Translations under genes and position numbers: made by a program | Origin: Deinococcus cellulosilyticus NBRC 106333 = KACC 11606 | GTDB lineage: Bacteria > Deinococcota > Deinococci > Deinococcales > Deinococcaceae | Assembly: GCF_007990775.1 (NCBI RefSeq) | Contig: NZ_BJXB01000008.1 | Span: 62,001 to 126,000 of the forward strand | DNA length: 64,000 nucleotides | Direction of reading: 5' to 3' | Notes under the pieces: model-generated | Told to the model about the DNA's origin: nothing | Database searches by the model: none | Seen by the model: the letters and a program-made list of their open reading frames with translations, nothing else | Part shown: positions 18,480 through 26,649 of the stretch, piece by piece | Layout: every line of letters begins with the position of its first letter | Numbering within the stretch: position 1 is the first letter of the stretch

Positions 18480-19016
18480 CTATCGGTTCGCTCTCGGCCC
18501 TCGTCCCTCGGCCCTCGGCAATCCTTCATACTCCCTCAATGCCCTTTCCTCCGCCGGAATCCTGACCCGCATCACCAGTGCATTCAGGACAGAAAAAACC
18601 AGAGCCGTCCACCATGCGCCCACGACCAGAGGGGTGATCAGGATTTCAAGAGCCACCACCACATAATTCGGGTGTTTCAGGAAACGGTACAGGCCGCCTG
18701 TGACCTTCTGGCCCCCAGGGACAATCAGGATTCGGGTGTTCCAGTAGGGACCCAGGGTGGAAATCACCGAGTACCTTAAGAGTTGCAGGATCAGGTAGGC
18801 CACAACAGCCCACCCCTGGACCGGTGCATCACGGAAATAACCTTCCAGGGTGAAAGCCAGCATCCACAGTGGATGCAACACAAAAAACATCCAGTAATGC
18901 TCCCGACCGTATTCTTTTGCTCCTCTGGATCTGGCCCAGGCTTCATTTCGTTTTGCAATACGCAGTTCCAGCAGGCGTTGTGCAGCCACCACCAGCAGCA
19001 GGATGATTGAAGGCAT
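18480..19016 (-). CDS. ICMT-like methyltransferase of the polyketide operon
   Basis: 178 residues, about four or five membrane helices. The stretch LLRYSVISTLGPYWNTRILIVPG, GGLYRFLKHPNYVVVALEI and VRIPAEERALREY is the isoprenylcysteine carboxyl-methyltransferase-like signature shared by BpsB/SrsB-type enzymes that O-methylate the products of a neighbouring type III PKS. It starts 25 bp after the PKS gene. The last 13 or so residues (PRAEGRGPRANR) are encoded by the heptamer repeat, so the original C terminus has been replaced by repeat-derived sequence. Confidence 0.85.
   Translation of the reverse strand: MPSIILLLVVAAQRLLELRIAKRNEAWARSRGAKEYGREHYWMFFVLHPLWMLAFTLEGYFRDAPVQGWAVVAYLILQLLRYSVISTLGPYWNTRILIVPGGQKVTGGLYRFLKHPNYVVVALEILITPLVVGAWWTALVFSVLNALVMRVRIPAEERALREYEGLPRAEGRGPRANR
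18490..18519 (-). repeat. GCCGAGG-type heptamer repeat, right arm of an inverted pair
   Basis: Reverse complement of the left arm: GCCGAGG, GCCGAGG, GACGAGG, GCCGAGA on the minus strand. This copy lies inside the 3' end of the methyltransferase gene and encodes its last residues. Confidence 0.8.
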
Positions 19017-19040
19017 GGTCTCCTTGATTGATGTGTGAAT

Positions 19041-20078
19041 TCAGGGCACCCTGAAGAGCACATGCTCGGCGCAGAAACCGGGACCCATGGCTGTCAGGAT
19101 ACCGCACCCGGGCCTCAGGGGGGACTCCAGATACTTCTTCAGCACGAAAAGCACCGATGGACTGCTCATGTTCCCGAAATGCCTGAGCACCCACAGGGTG
19201 GCGTCCAGATGTTTCATGCACACGCCTGTCACCTCACTGTAGGCTTCAATCACCTTGACCCCTCCCGGGTGCAGCACATGATGTTTCAGGTCCTTGCGCT
19301 CCAGACCGTGGGCCTCACAGGCATTCTGCAGGCTTTCAGGCATGACTTCGCGCAGGAGGGTGGGGATGTCGCGAGAGAAGCGCACTTTCAGGCCAGACTC
19401 CAGCACATCCCAGCCCATCACATCCTCGCTGTCGGGGATCAGGGAACTGTGCCCCCCCAGGATTTCGATGCCTTCGCCTGAGGAGGACAGCACCAGTGCT
19501 GCTGCACCATCGGCAAAGAGGGCTGCACCCACAAAGTTGCTCTTGGAGTGGTCCTCCTTGATGAAGGTCAGGGAACAGATTTCCACGGCAATGAGCAGCA
19601 CATGTTTTTTTCCACTGTTCACGAGGTCTGCAGCTCTGGCGAGTCCTGCGGCCCCTCCGGCACAGCCCAGGCCCCACACGGGAATCCTCTGGGTGCGAAG
19701 CGGGAGCCCGATGGCCTGGATCAGTTTTGCGTCCAGGCTCGGGGCACTGACAACGGTGGTGTTCACAAAAACCAGGGCTTCGATGTCCTCGGGGTGCAGA
19801 CCTGCCTGGGAAATGGCCTGTTCTGCTGTTTCGATGCTGAGCTGCAAAGCCATTTCGCAAGCTGCAGCATTCTTTTCCGGGAAACTGTGGTCCTCGCCAT
19901 ACCACTCCAGCGGCTTTGAGACGGCACGGGTGTCAATCCGGGCGTTGCGGAAGATCTCCATGTGCCTTCTGGAGACGGCGTATTTTGGGAAAAGGTGGGC
20001 AGCGAACCTCTCCACGTCCTGCTGCCGGAGCAGGTGCGGGGGATTGGCTGTGGCGATGCTGCGCAGTATGGCCGTCAA
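19041..20078 (-). CDS. Type III polyketide synthase (chalcone-synthase family)
   Basis: 345 residues, normal length. Thiolase fold condensing enzyme that extends a fatty acyl-CoA with malonyl-CoA. Catalytic triad visible: Cys139 in VWGLGCAGG, His270 in HPGGVKV and Asn303 in HFGNMSSPS. Overall pattern fits bacterial alkylpyrone/alkylresorcinol synthases (BpsA, SrsA, PKS18 group) rather than plant-like RppA. ATG 20078 overlaps the nitroreductase stop (4 bp). The ICMT-like gene next to it suggests a methylated alkylpyrone or alkylresorcinol; product identity is inference. Confidence 0.93.
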   Translation of the reverse strand: MTAILRSIATANPPHLLRQQDVERFAAHLFPKYAVSRRHMEIFRNARIDTRAVSKPLEWYGEDHSFPEKNAAACEMALQLSIETAEQAISQAGLHPEDIEALVFVNTTVVSAPSLDAKLIQAIGLPLRTQRIPVWGLGCAGGAAGLARAADLVNSGKKHVLLIAVEICSLTFIKEDHSKSNFVGAALFADGAAALVLSSSGEGIEILGGHSSLIPDSEDVMGWDVLESGLKVRFSRDIPTLLREVMPESLQNACEAHGLERKDLKHHVLHPGGVKVIEAYSEVTGVCMKHLDATLWVLRHFGNMSSPSVLFVLKKYLESPLRPGCGILTAMGPGFCAEHVLFRVP

Positions 20079-20881
20079 TCATCCTCCTCGGGGGTGTCGC
20101 ACGTTTCCCGGAACACAAACTGCGAGAGGCGCTTGCGTTCCCGACTGTTCCAGTCGATGCTGGGCCGCTTCGGATCATCGGGAAGATAGCCGAGTCGGTA
20201 CACCGCCATGAGCTCCAGACTCTCAGGAACCCGGATGAGGTGCTGTATCTCCTGCCACGCTTCGGGAATCTCCATGGGCGTGCTTACAAACTGGATGCCC
20301 ATCTTGAATTCCTGGATGGCAAGCCAGATGTTCTCGATGGCGGCCCCCATCCCAAAAATCGAATAAAAGCCGCTGAGCTGATCGGGAACATACTCGGTCT
20401 TGTCGAGCAGCACGGCCATCAAGAGGGGACTTCCGGCAACCAGTTTGCGGTTGTCTTCTCCCAGGCGCTTTGGCACCCCCAGGTTGCGCATGACGCTCAA
20501 ACCTGCATCACTGAAAATCTGGCGGGTGAAAGGCTTGAGGGGGGCAGGGAGGTGGTCAATGAAAATCCCATCCCGCCTTTCGTCCATCTCTTTCTGGGAA
20601 AACCGGAAGTACCTGCGATAACGCTCGAAAAAGATGCCCCTCTCAATCAGTTTCTGCATGCTCTCACCAGCAATGGCCCCAATGCGCTCAATGGTGTCCC
20701 GGTTCTCAATCAGCACGAACCGCCAGGGCTGGGAATTGAAATGACTTGGTGCAGCAGAAGCGAGCTTCATCAGCATGTGCTGGTGTTCTTTTTTCACAGA
20801 ATCGGGTTTGAATGGTCCATTGGTGGTGCGGCGGCCCAGAATGCCCTGAAGCAGACTGAGGTCAGATAACACTTTTGTCAT
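20075..20881 (-). CDS. Nitroreductase-fold flavoprotein in the polyketide operon
   Basis: 268 residues from ATG 20881 (AAAGGAG upstream). FMN-binding nitroreductase fold: RRTTNGPFKPDSV, SAAPSHFNSQPWRF (the arginine/serine/asparagine FMN site), GMGAAIENIWLAIQEF and a PDDPKRPSI loop. Longer than a classical nitroreductase (about 200), with an inserted helical block at about 75-150. Translational coupling to the PKS gene suggests it acts on the polyketide, for example as an oxidoreductase, but this is inference. Confidence 0.87.
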   Translation of the reverse strand: MTKVLSDLSLLQGILGRRTTNGPFKPDSVKKEHQHMLMKLASAAPSHFNSQPWRFVLIENRDTIERIGAIAGESMQKLIERGIFFERYRRYFRFSQKEMDERRDGIFIDHLPAPLKPFTRQIFSDAGLSVMRNLGVPKRLGEDNRKLVAGSPLLMAVLLDKTEYVPDQLSGFYSIFGMGAAIENIWLAIQEFKMGIQFVSTPMEIPEAWQEIQHLIRVPESLELMAVYRLGYLPDDPKRPSIDWNSRERKRLSQFVFRETCDTPEEDD

Positions 20882-20894
20882 TTGGTTGTCTCCT

Positions 20895-21200
20895 TTAAAC
20901 GTAAAAACCCCACCTGCTGACCATGAACACCAGATAAAGCCCACCCACCACGAGGGGCAAAATGACATGCCCGACCCTTCTGGGACGCATGAGTGGCATC
21001 AGGCCCCACAGGAGCAGAGCGAGGAACAGAACAGCATGCCGCACCTCCCACCACACCCACAGGCAGGACAGCACGACCAGTGCATAAAGCACATGATGCA
21101 AAGCCCGGTACCGCAGCCTGAAAAGGTTCATTTGCAGGCCCAGTCCGAGCAGAAAATTGATGAGGTAAAACCCTCCTGCAAACCACATGCTCACAGGCAT
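20895..21200 (-). CDS. Small membrane protein, first gene of the polyketide operon
   Basis: 101 residues with three or four hydrophobic helices (FYLINFLLGLGLQM, HVLYALVVLSCLWVWW, AVLFLALLLWGLMP, VILPLVVGGLYLVF). Ends 13 bp before the nitroreductase start on the same strand. Not recognised; the size resembles small integral proteins that accompany lipid-modifying enzymes. MWF at 21188 is an alternative start. Confidence 0.65.
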   Translation of the reverse strand: MPVSMWFAGGFYLINFLLGLGLQMNLFRLRYRALHHVLYALVVLSCLWVWWEVRHAVLFLALLLWGLMPLMRPRRVGHVILPLVVGGLYLVFMVSRWGFYV

Positions 21201-21518
21201 GCTTCAGTATAAGCCGGGTTTTTCTCCCGCAGGATTGTGCAAAACTTCATCTGCAGGTTGGGGCACAATCCGGGTGAGCACAAGGCATTGCTGATGGTAT
21301 GGAGCGATCAGCTTTCAGCCCTCAGCGTTCAGCCCTCAGCAAAAGAGGTCTTGATGCCTTCGCAGCAGGCAAACGACAAGCTGAAGCTGTGCTGGAAAGC
21401 AGGGCTCTTGTTTTTATGCCTCTGGCAAAAGTTCTTCTGTGTTCTGGTGGTGACCGCTGACGGCTTTCTCAGGCGATGCTGCCCCTCAGAAACTTCGCGC
21501 TGTCCCTGAAGGCAAAAT
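21201..21518. other. Intergenic stretch with heptamer repeats
   Basis: No gene seen. Holds the presumed promoter region of the polyketide operon, which I cannot place exactly, and the heptamer run at 21310-21340. A 90-codon frame on the plus strand has no family features and no start signal. Confidence 0.6.
21310..21340. repeat. GCTGARR heptamer repeat, about 4 units
   Basis: On the minus strand: GCTGAGG, GCTGAAC, GCTGAGG, GCTGAAA in register. Confidence 0.75.
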
Positions 21519-22655
21519 TCAGCCAGACTTCGAAATCTGGGTGAGCAGGTAATCTTCAGGGAAGGCATGCACAAACTGCCAGATCAGGTCCTGGTCCCCT
21601 GATCGGATCAGTGCCTCGGTGATTTCTGAATGCAGGACTTCACGCTGGCTTTCCAGGAAAGGGCTGTCCGACCTTGGAAGCAACACCCCTTTGTAGAGGC
21701 CCAGGGCCTGTTGCAGCATGCCCCCACGGATCAGGTCCCGGACCGCTTGCACATCGGTGTAAACAGGGACCGTCAGGCGGTAATGCTTCAGGCTGATGCC
21801 TCCCTGCAAAGCCTGCCTCAGGCGGCTCAGTTCCACCTTCAGGGTCGATGGGCTCACTTCATCCTGTGGGTAGAGGGCTGCATAAAGCTCCTCAAAGGAC
21901 ATGCCTTCCGGTCTCAGGGCCAGAATGAGCAGGATCTCGGTCTGCCTGAGGGTCAGTTTCAGCGGCTGGTGGTTGAAGCGCACACTGATGGTGCCGCACA
22001 CATTGAGAGACAGGAACTGGTCTGGAACCATGCGCTGGTGGGTCACGGCCAGCACCCGGTTCACCGAACTGGCCAGGGTCTGCACGATGGTGAGGGCCAG
22101 AGGGTTGGCGTTCTCCCAGGTGCTGCTCAGGTCCACCACCCCCAGCACCCGCCCTGTGGCCGGGTGGATCACCGGAGCGGAATAACACACCCAGTCGTGC
22201 ACCGCCTGCACAAAATGCTCTGCGGAGAACACCGTCTGGGGTTTGCGGGTGTGCATGGCGAGGGCCAGGGCGTTGGTGCCCACCTCACTCTCTCCCCAGT
22301 GGCCTCCGGGCACAAACCCGACCCCTTCGGAGATCCGGGCCATGCGAGGGCTTGCTGCACTCCAGAGCAGCACCCCCTCCTCATTGCTGATGGCGGCCAC
22401 GAAATCCCCCTGCTTCGCCAGGTCCGAGAGGTTGGGCAAGATGGGCTCGCAGGCACTCGACAGTTCACTTTCCAGCCACCAGCGGTACGCCAGATTCATG
22501 TCCATGACCCGGGGACGGGGCTGATCGGCAGCCACCCGACCCCTGGAGCGGTCCCAGGAGTGCAGCACTTCCAGACGGGTGTCCGGTTGCAGACCCTGCT
22601 GGTACTGCAGCCAGGCATGTTCCAGTTTTTTGCGGCTCAGGCCCAGTTCGTTCAT
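21519..22655 (-). CDS. GAF-domain transcriptional regulator with C-terminal winged helix
   Basis: 378 residues. The N-terminal half (LEVLHSWDRSRGR, then GAF: AISNEEGVLLWSAAS ... GGHWGESEVGTNALALAM ... VIHPATGRVLGVVDLSS) matches AcoR-type activators, but the sigma-54 ATPase domain is absent. Instead residues about 230-330 form an OmpR/SARP-like winged helix (LTLRQTEILLILALRPEGMSFEELYAAL ... LKVELSRLRQAL). This architecture is known beside aldehyde dehydrogenase and DUF779 genes, exactly as here, so it probably activates or senses for that pathway. Third gene of the cluster. Confidence 0.82.
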   Translation of the reverse strand: MNELGLSRKKLEHAWLQYQQGLQPDTRLEVLHSWDRSRGRVAADQPRPRVMDMNLAYRWWLESELSSACEPILPNLSDLAKQGDFVAAISNEEGVLLWSAASPRMARISEGVGFVPGGHWGESEVGTNALALAMHTRKPQTVFSAEHFVQAVHDWVCYSAPVIHPATGRVLGVVDLSSTWENANPLALTIVQTLASSVNRVLAVTHQRMVPDQFLSLNVCGTISVRFNHQPLKLTLRQTEILLILALRPEGMSFEELYAALYPQDEVSPSTLKVELSRLRQALQGGISLKHYRLTVPVYTDVQAVRDLIRGGMLQQALGLYKGVLLPRSDSPFLESQREVLHSEITEALIRSGDQDLIWQFVHAFPEDYLLTQISKSG

Positions 22656-22681
22656 GGGTGTTTCCTCCAGACCATTGACAG

Positions 22682-23047
22682 TCAGGCTTTCGTGGATGGG
22701 GTGAGTTCAGTGTACTCCTCTTCGGTGAGGAGCCTGGAACGGATCAGAAAACGCACCCCCAGCGGGGCTTCCAGACTGAAACCACTCCCTCTGCCCTGCA
22801 CCACATCCACGGTCAGGTGGGTGTGCTGCCAGTACTCGAACTGGCTTTTGCTCATGTAAAAAGGGGTGTCTCCCAGATGCCCGAGCAGCACATCGCTGTC
22901 ACCAGTCTGGAATTCATCTCTGGGGTAACACATCGGGGCACTGCCATCACAGCAGCCCCCACTCTGGTGAAACATCAGGGAACCATGCTTCTGCTGCAGG
23001 GCGTCAAGCACTTCCCGGGCCTGTGGGGTGATGTCTACGCGGTTCAT
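22682..23047 (-). CDS. DUF779 protein
   Basis: 121 residues. LMFHQSGGCCDGSAPMC near the N terminus (three cysteines, possible metal site) and DTPFYMSKSQFEYWQHTHLTVDVVQGRGSGFSLE are the DUF779 signature. Function unknown, but the family nearly always accompanies acetaldehyde-type dehydrogenases. Starts 78 bp after the dehydrogenase; a stable inverted repeat lies between. Confidence 0.9.
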   Translation of the reverse strand: MNRVDITPQAREVLDALQQKHGSLMFHQSGGCCDGSAPMCYPRDEFQTGDSDVLLGHLGDTPFYMSKSQFEYWQHTHLTVDVVQGRGSGFSLEAPLGVRFLIRSRLLTEEEYTELTPSTKA

Positions 23048-23074
23048 CTGGACCTCCTGTCCTGAACGCCAGAG

Positions 23075-23103
23075 GGTCCTTTCCCAGAAGGCAGGAAAGG
23101 ACC
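23075..23103. other. Intercistronic hairpin
   Basis: GGTCCTTTCC (23075-23084) and GGAAAGGACC (23094-23103), perfect 10-bp stem with a 9-nt loop, no U-tract. May stabilise or process the aldehyde dehydrogenase message. Confidence 0.6.
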
Positions 23104-23125
23104 AGAGCGTGAAAGGGTCAAAGGC

Positions 23126-24664
23126 TCAGAAGAAGCCCAGGGGTTTGGTGCTGTAACTCACCAGCAGGTTCTTGGTCTGCTGGTAGTGGTTCAGCATCAT
23201 CTTGTGGGTTTCGCGGCCAATGCCAGACTGCTTGTAGCCCCCGAATGCGGCATGTGCAGGGTAGGCGTGGTAGCAGTTGGTCCAGACGCGGCCCGCTTTG
23301 ATGCTGCGGCCCATGCGGTAGGCGGTGTTCATGTCACGGGTCCACACCCCTGCCCCGAGACCATAAAGGCTGTCGTTGGCAAGGGAAAGGGCTTCTTCGG
23401 TGTCCTTGAAGGAGGTCACAGCGACCACTGGACCGAAGATCTCCTCCTGGAAGATGCGCATGCGGTTGTGGCCTTCAAAGATGGTGGGTTTCACGTAGTA
23501 CCCGTCTTTCAGGTCCCCTTCCAGCACGTTGCGGCTGCCTCCGGTGCGCACAGTGGCCCCTTCCTGGCGGCCAATGTCCAGGTAGGAGAGGATTTTTTCC
23601 AGCTGATCGTTGGAGGCCTGCGCTCCGATCATGGTGTCCATGCTCAGGGGGTCTCCCTGGATGATCTTCTCGGTGCGCTTCACCACCCGGTCCATAAAAC
23701 TGTCGTAGATGGATTCGTGGATCAGGGCGCGGCTGGGGCAGGTGCAGACCTCCCCCTGGTTCAGGGCGAACATCACGAAGCCCTCCACGGCCTTGTCCAG
23801 AAAGTCATCGTCCTGGGCCATGACGTCCGGGAAGAAGATGTTGGGGCTCTTGCCCCCGAGTTCGAGGGTCACGGGAATGATGTTCTGGCTGGCATACTGC
23901 ATGATCAGGCGTCCGGTGGTGGTCTCACCCGTAAAGGCCACCTTGGCGATTCTGGGGCTGGTGGCAAGGGGTTTTCCAGCCTCAATGCCAAAACCGTTCA
24001 CCACGTTCAGCACGCCGGGAGGCAGCAGGTCCTGAATGAGTTCCATGACTTTGAGGATGCTCCAGGGGGTCTGCTCAGCAGGTTTCAGCACCACACAGTT
24101 TCCGGCAGCCAGCGCAGGGGCCAGTTTCCATGCAGCCATCAGGATGGGGAAGTTCCAGGGAATGATCTGCCCGACGACCCCAAGCGGTTCATGGAAGTGG
24201 TAGGCCATGGTGTCGTGGTCCACTTCACCGATGGAGCCTTCCTGGGCACGGATCACGCCTGCAAAGTACCGGAAGTGGTCAATCGCCAGGGGCAGATCTG
24301 CAAAAGTGGTCTCTCTGAGGGGTTTGCCATTTTCCCAGGTTTCAATCACTGCGAGGTCTGCGAGGTTCTCTTCCAGACGGTCTGCAATTTTTAAGAGGAT
24401 GCGGGAGCGCTCGGTGGTGCTGGTCTGGCCCCAGCGGTCTGCAGCACGGTGGGCTGCATCCAGTGCCTTCTCAATGTCTGGAGCGGTGGAACGGGCAATC
24501 TGGGTGAAGGCCTTCCCGGTGACGGGACTGATGTTCTCAAAATACTGGCCTTCTGCGGGGTCCTGCCACTCTCCCCCAATGAAATTGCCGTACCTGGTTT
24601 TCACTTCAATGGGGCTGCCTTCGGTTCCGGGACGGGGGTTGGACACGGGTTTTGCTACGGTCAT
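23126..24664 (-). CDS. NAD-dependent aldehyde dehydrogenase (ExaC/AldA type)
   Basis: 512 residues from ATG 24664 (GGAGG upstream). Oxidises aldehydes, most likely acetaldehyde, to acids. Cofactor site IIPWNFPILMAAWKLAPALAAGNCVVLKP region, general base in VTLELGGKSPN, and nucleophile Cys in NQGEVCTCPSRALI. The NQGEVCTCPSR form and the DUF779 and GAF-regulator neighbours are typical of the ExaC group acting in ethanol and acetaldehyde oxidation. First gene of the three-gene unit. Confidence 0.93.
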   Translation of the reverse strand: MTVAKPVSNPRPGTEGSPIEVKTRYGNFIGGEWQDPAEGQYFENISPVTGKAFTQIARSTAPDIEKALDAAHRAADRWGQTSTTERSRILLKIADRLEENLADLAVIETWENGKPLRETTFADLPLAIDHFRYFAGVIRAQEGSIGEVDHDTMAYHFHEPLGVVGQIIPWNFPILMAAWKLAPALAAGNCVVLKPAEQTPWSILKVMELIQDLLPPGVLNVVNGFGIEAGKPLATSPRIAKVAFTGETTTGRLIMQYASQNIIPVTLELGGKSPNIFFPDVMAQDDDFLDKAVEGFVMFALNQGEVCTCPSRALIHESIYDSFMDRVVKRTEKIIQGDPLSMDTMIGAQASNDQLEKILSYLDIGRQEGATVRTGGSRNVLEGDLKDGYYVKPTIFEGHNRMRIFQEEIFGPVVAVTSFKDTEEALSLANDSLYGLGAGVWTRDMNTAYRMGRSIKAGRVWTNCYHAYPAHAAFGGYKQSGIGRETHKMMLNHYQQTKNLLVSYSTKPLGFF

Positions 24665-25002
24665 GTGGGCCTCCTGCGCGCGAAGTTCCACCCGGGGTGT
24701 CTCCCTGATGGAGTGAAAAAAAGGAAGATGTCAGAACCACTTTTTTGCTGTTCTGAGATCAACACGTTGTTGGGTTTTTTCAGGGTAGAAAATGCAGGTT
24801 GGTTGGTGGTTGGTGGAACCTTCAACCTGAAGGTGAAGGGGCACATGATACCTGTCACTGGTGGTCTCCCTGCAGGATGGCTATGCTTGTGCTGTGTTCC
24901 CGGGTTTCTCTTGCCGGGCCTCATGGACTGCCCCATGATTGAAGACCCATCCTGCCCACAACTGCCCTTTTCTGTGGCCCGCAGCGACGCTGGAGCGAGA
25001 AA
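24665..25002. other. Divergent promoter region, aldehyde dehydrogenase / histidine kinase
   Basis: 338 bp without a gene. Contains the inverted repeat ACCTTCA-ACC-TGAAGGT at 24818-24834, a candidate operator for either side. No clear -35/-10 pair could be placed. Confidence 0.5.
24818..24834. promoter_or_regulatory. 17-bp inverted repeat, candidate operator
   Basis: ACCTTCA and TGAAGGT are perfect 7-bp arms around ACC. Position between divergent genes suggests a regulator site; which regulator is unknown. Confidence 0.4.
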
Positions 25003-26103
25003 ATGCTGAGGGCCGACCCCATCCGCTGGCACAGGTTTCTGTCGTGGCCGTGGTTGCTTTTTCTGGTTTTTCCGTTGCAACAGTTTTATGCCCAGCCTCG
25101 CCTGTGGACAGAGCAACTCACTTTTGGGGTGCTGCTGCTGGGTTTTGTCTGTCTGTATCTGGTGGTGTTTCGCACCCTGTTCACCACCCGGCCCCTGGAG
25201 CCTTTCCCAAAGTGGAATCTGGTGGGGATTGGCTGGTGTGTGCTGTCGTTTTTTCTGATCCTGCCCTGGTGCGGCTGGACTGCTGCCACTGGATTTCTGT
25301 CCTACGCCGTGGCAATGGGGGCTTTTCAGCGCAGTGTGAGGTTCAATGTCAGCACGGTGCTGTTGATCGTGCTTTTACTGCTCTGGCTGATGGTGTCACA
25401 GGATGTGCCTGCTGCAGCCCTGGCAGGGAACCTGTTCATCTGCATTTCTGTGGGTGTGGGGAACCATTTCGGGTACCGCGCCATGTCCTCTGCCCTGGTC
25501 CAGAAGCAGACCCAGCCTGCAAAGGAACATCTGGCCCAGGTGGCGGAGCGGGAACGCATTGCCCGTGACCTGCATGACCTGCTCGGGCACACCCTCAGCG
25601 TGATCGTGCTGAAATCAGACCTGGCTTCCAAACTGATGGAGCGCAATGCCGAGCGGGCAAAACAGGAGCTTCAGGAAGTGGAAAAGATCTCTCGCGAAGC
25701 CCTCACCGAGGTGCGTCTGGCCGTGCAGGGCTACAAGGGCACCGACCTGAAAAGCGAACTGGGACGCATCAAAATTGCGCTGGATGCGGCTGGAATCCAG
25801 CTGGAGCATCTGGAAGAAGCTGTGGAACTCAGCCCTGAGCAGCAGGGCACCCTGCAACTGGTCCTCAGGGAAGCCATCACCAACATCATCCGCCACGCAA
25901 AGGCAAAAACCTGCTGGGTTTCTCTGCAGAACGTTCATGCAGGTGTCCTGCTGATCATCCAGGACGATGGTGTGGGCATCCAGAATCCCCAGGGAAATGG
26001 CATGAAGGGCATGCGGGAACGCACCGAAGCCCTGGGAGGCAAGTTCTCCGTGAAAAGCCATCCAGGTCAGGGAACCACCATCGAGATCCTGATTCGTTCA
26101 TGA
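25003..26103 (+). CDS. Sensor histidine kinase, DesK/NarX type (HisKA_3), orphan
   Basis: 366 residues. Five or six N-terminal membrane helices (1-150) with almost no extracellular domain, as in DesK-like thermosensor kinases. HisKA_3 box ERERIARDLHDLLGHTLSV with phospho-acceptor His191, N box LREAITNIIRHAKA, and G boxes DDGVGIQ and GNGMKGMRERTEALGG. GGAG precedes ATG 25003. No response regulator gene is next to it; its end overlaps the convergent GNAT gene by 6 bp, so the partner must be elsewhere. Confidence 0.9.
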   Translation: MLRADPIRWHRFLSWPWLLFLVFPLQQFYAQPRLWTEQLTFGVLLLGFVCLYLVVFRTLFTTRPLEPFPKWNLVGIGWCVLSFFLILPWCGWTAATGFLSYAVAMGAFQRSVRFNVSTVLLIVLLLLWLMVSQDVPAAALAGNLFICISVGVGNHFGYRAMSSALVQKQTQPAKEHLAQVAERERIARDLHDLLGHTLSVIVLKSDLASKLMERNAERAKQELQEVEKISREALTEVRLAVQGYKGTDLKSELGRIKIALDAAGIQLEHLEEAVELSPEQQGTLQLVLREAITNIIRHAKAKTCWVSLQNVHAGVLLIIQDDGVGIQNPQGNGMKGMRERTEALGGKFSVKSHPGQGTTIEILIRS

Positions 26104-26586
26104 AACAGGTTGCAGGACATACCGCACATACGGCAACCCTCTGAAATCAGGCAGGTCCTGATCTTTGATGAATCCCAGACGCTCATAAAGCCGGTATCCA
26201 TACCCTGCCTGCTGACTGGTGTGGAGGCCCAGATGGGTGGCCTGATCCTGTCTGGCCTGCTCGATGCACCACTCCATCAGGCGGCGGGCATGGCCTTTTC
26301 CTCTGGCTTCAGGATGAACCGCCAGAAAGCGCAGGTAGGCCCACTGGTCCGGGAAATAGGGATGTGGAGCTGCCCCAGGAGAGAAATAAGCCACACAGGC
26401 CTGCAGGTGTCCTTCCTCTTCAATCACGGCCCAACGGGCCTGAGGATTGCGTTCCCAGGCCTGACCCAGACCTGCCCTCATGGTCTGCCAGCCTTCTTCT
26501 CCCACAAATGGACGGTATTCCTGATAAGCCGCCACACAGAGGTCTGAAATCTGTTTTGCATCCTGAACATCGGCCATTCGCAACAT
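26098..26586 (-). CDS. GNAT-family N-acetyltransferase
   Basis: 162 residues from ATG 26586 (ATG 26577 is possible). Acetyl-CoA binding motif LRFLAVHPEARGKGHARRLM followed by LGLHTSQQAGYGYRLYERLGF, the two conserved GNAT segments. Substrate unknown. Divergent from the MarR gene, which starts 63 bp away, so they share a control region. Confidence 0.88.
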   Translation of the reverse strand: MLRMADVQDAKQISDLCVAAYQEYRPFVGEEGWQTMRAGLGQAWERNPQARWAVIEEEGHLQACVAYFSPGAAPHPYFPDQWAYLRFLAVHPEARGKGHARRLMEWCIEQARQDQATHLGLHTSQQAGYGYRLYERLGFIKDQDLPDFRGLPYVRYVLQPVS

Positions 26587-26649
26587 GCTTCCATGTTCTG
26601 CAGAAATCCCGGGGCATGCAGGTTCCTGTATAGCAGACGAAGGTGCAGT

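Noticed and set aside
24665..25002. Sigma-54 (-24/-12) promoter for the aldehyde dehydrogenase
   Set aside because: No TGGC-N8-TTGC type element found, and the local regulator lacks the AAA+ domain.
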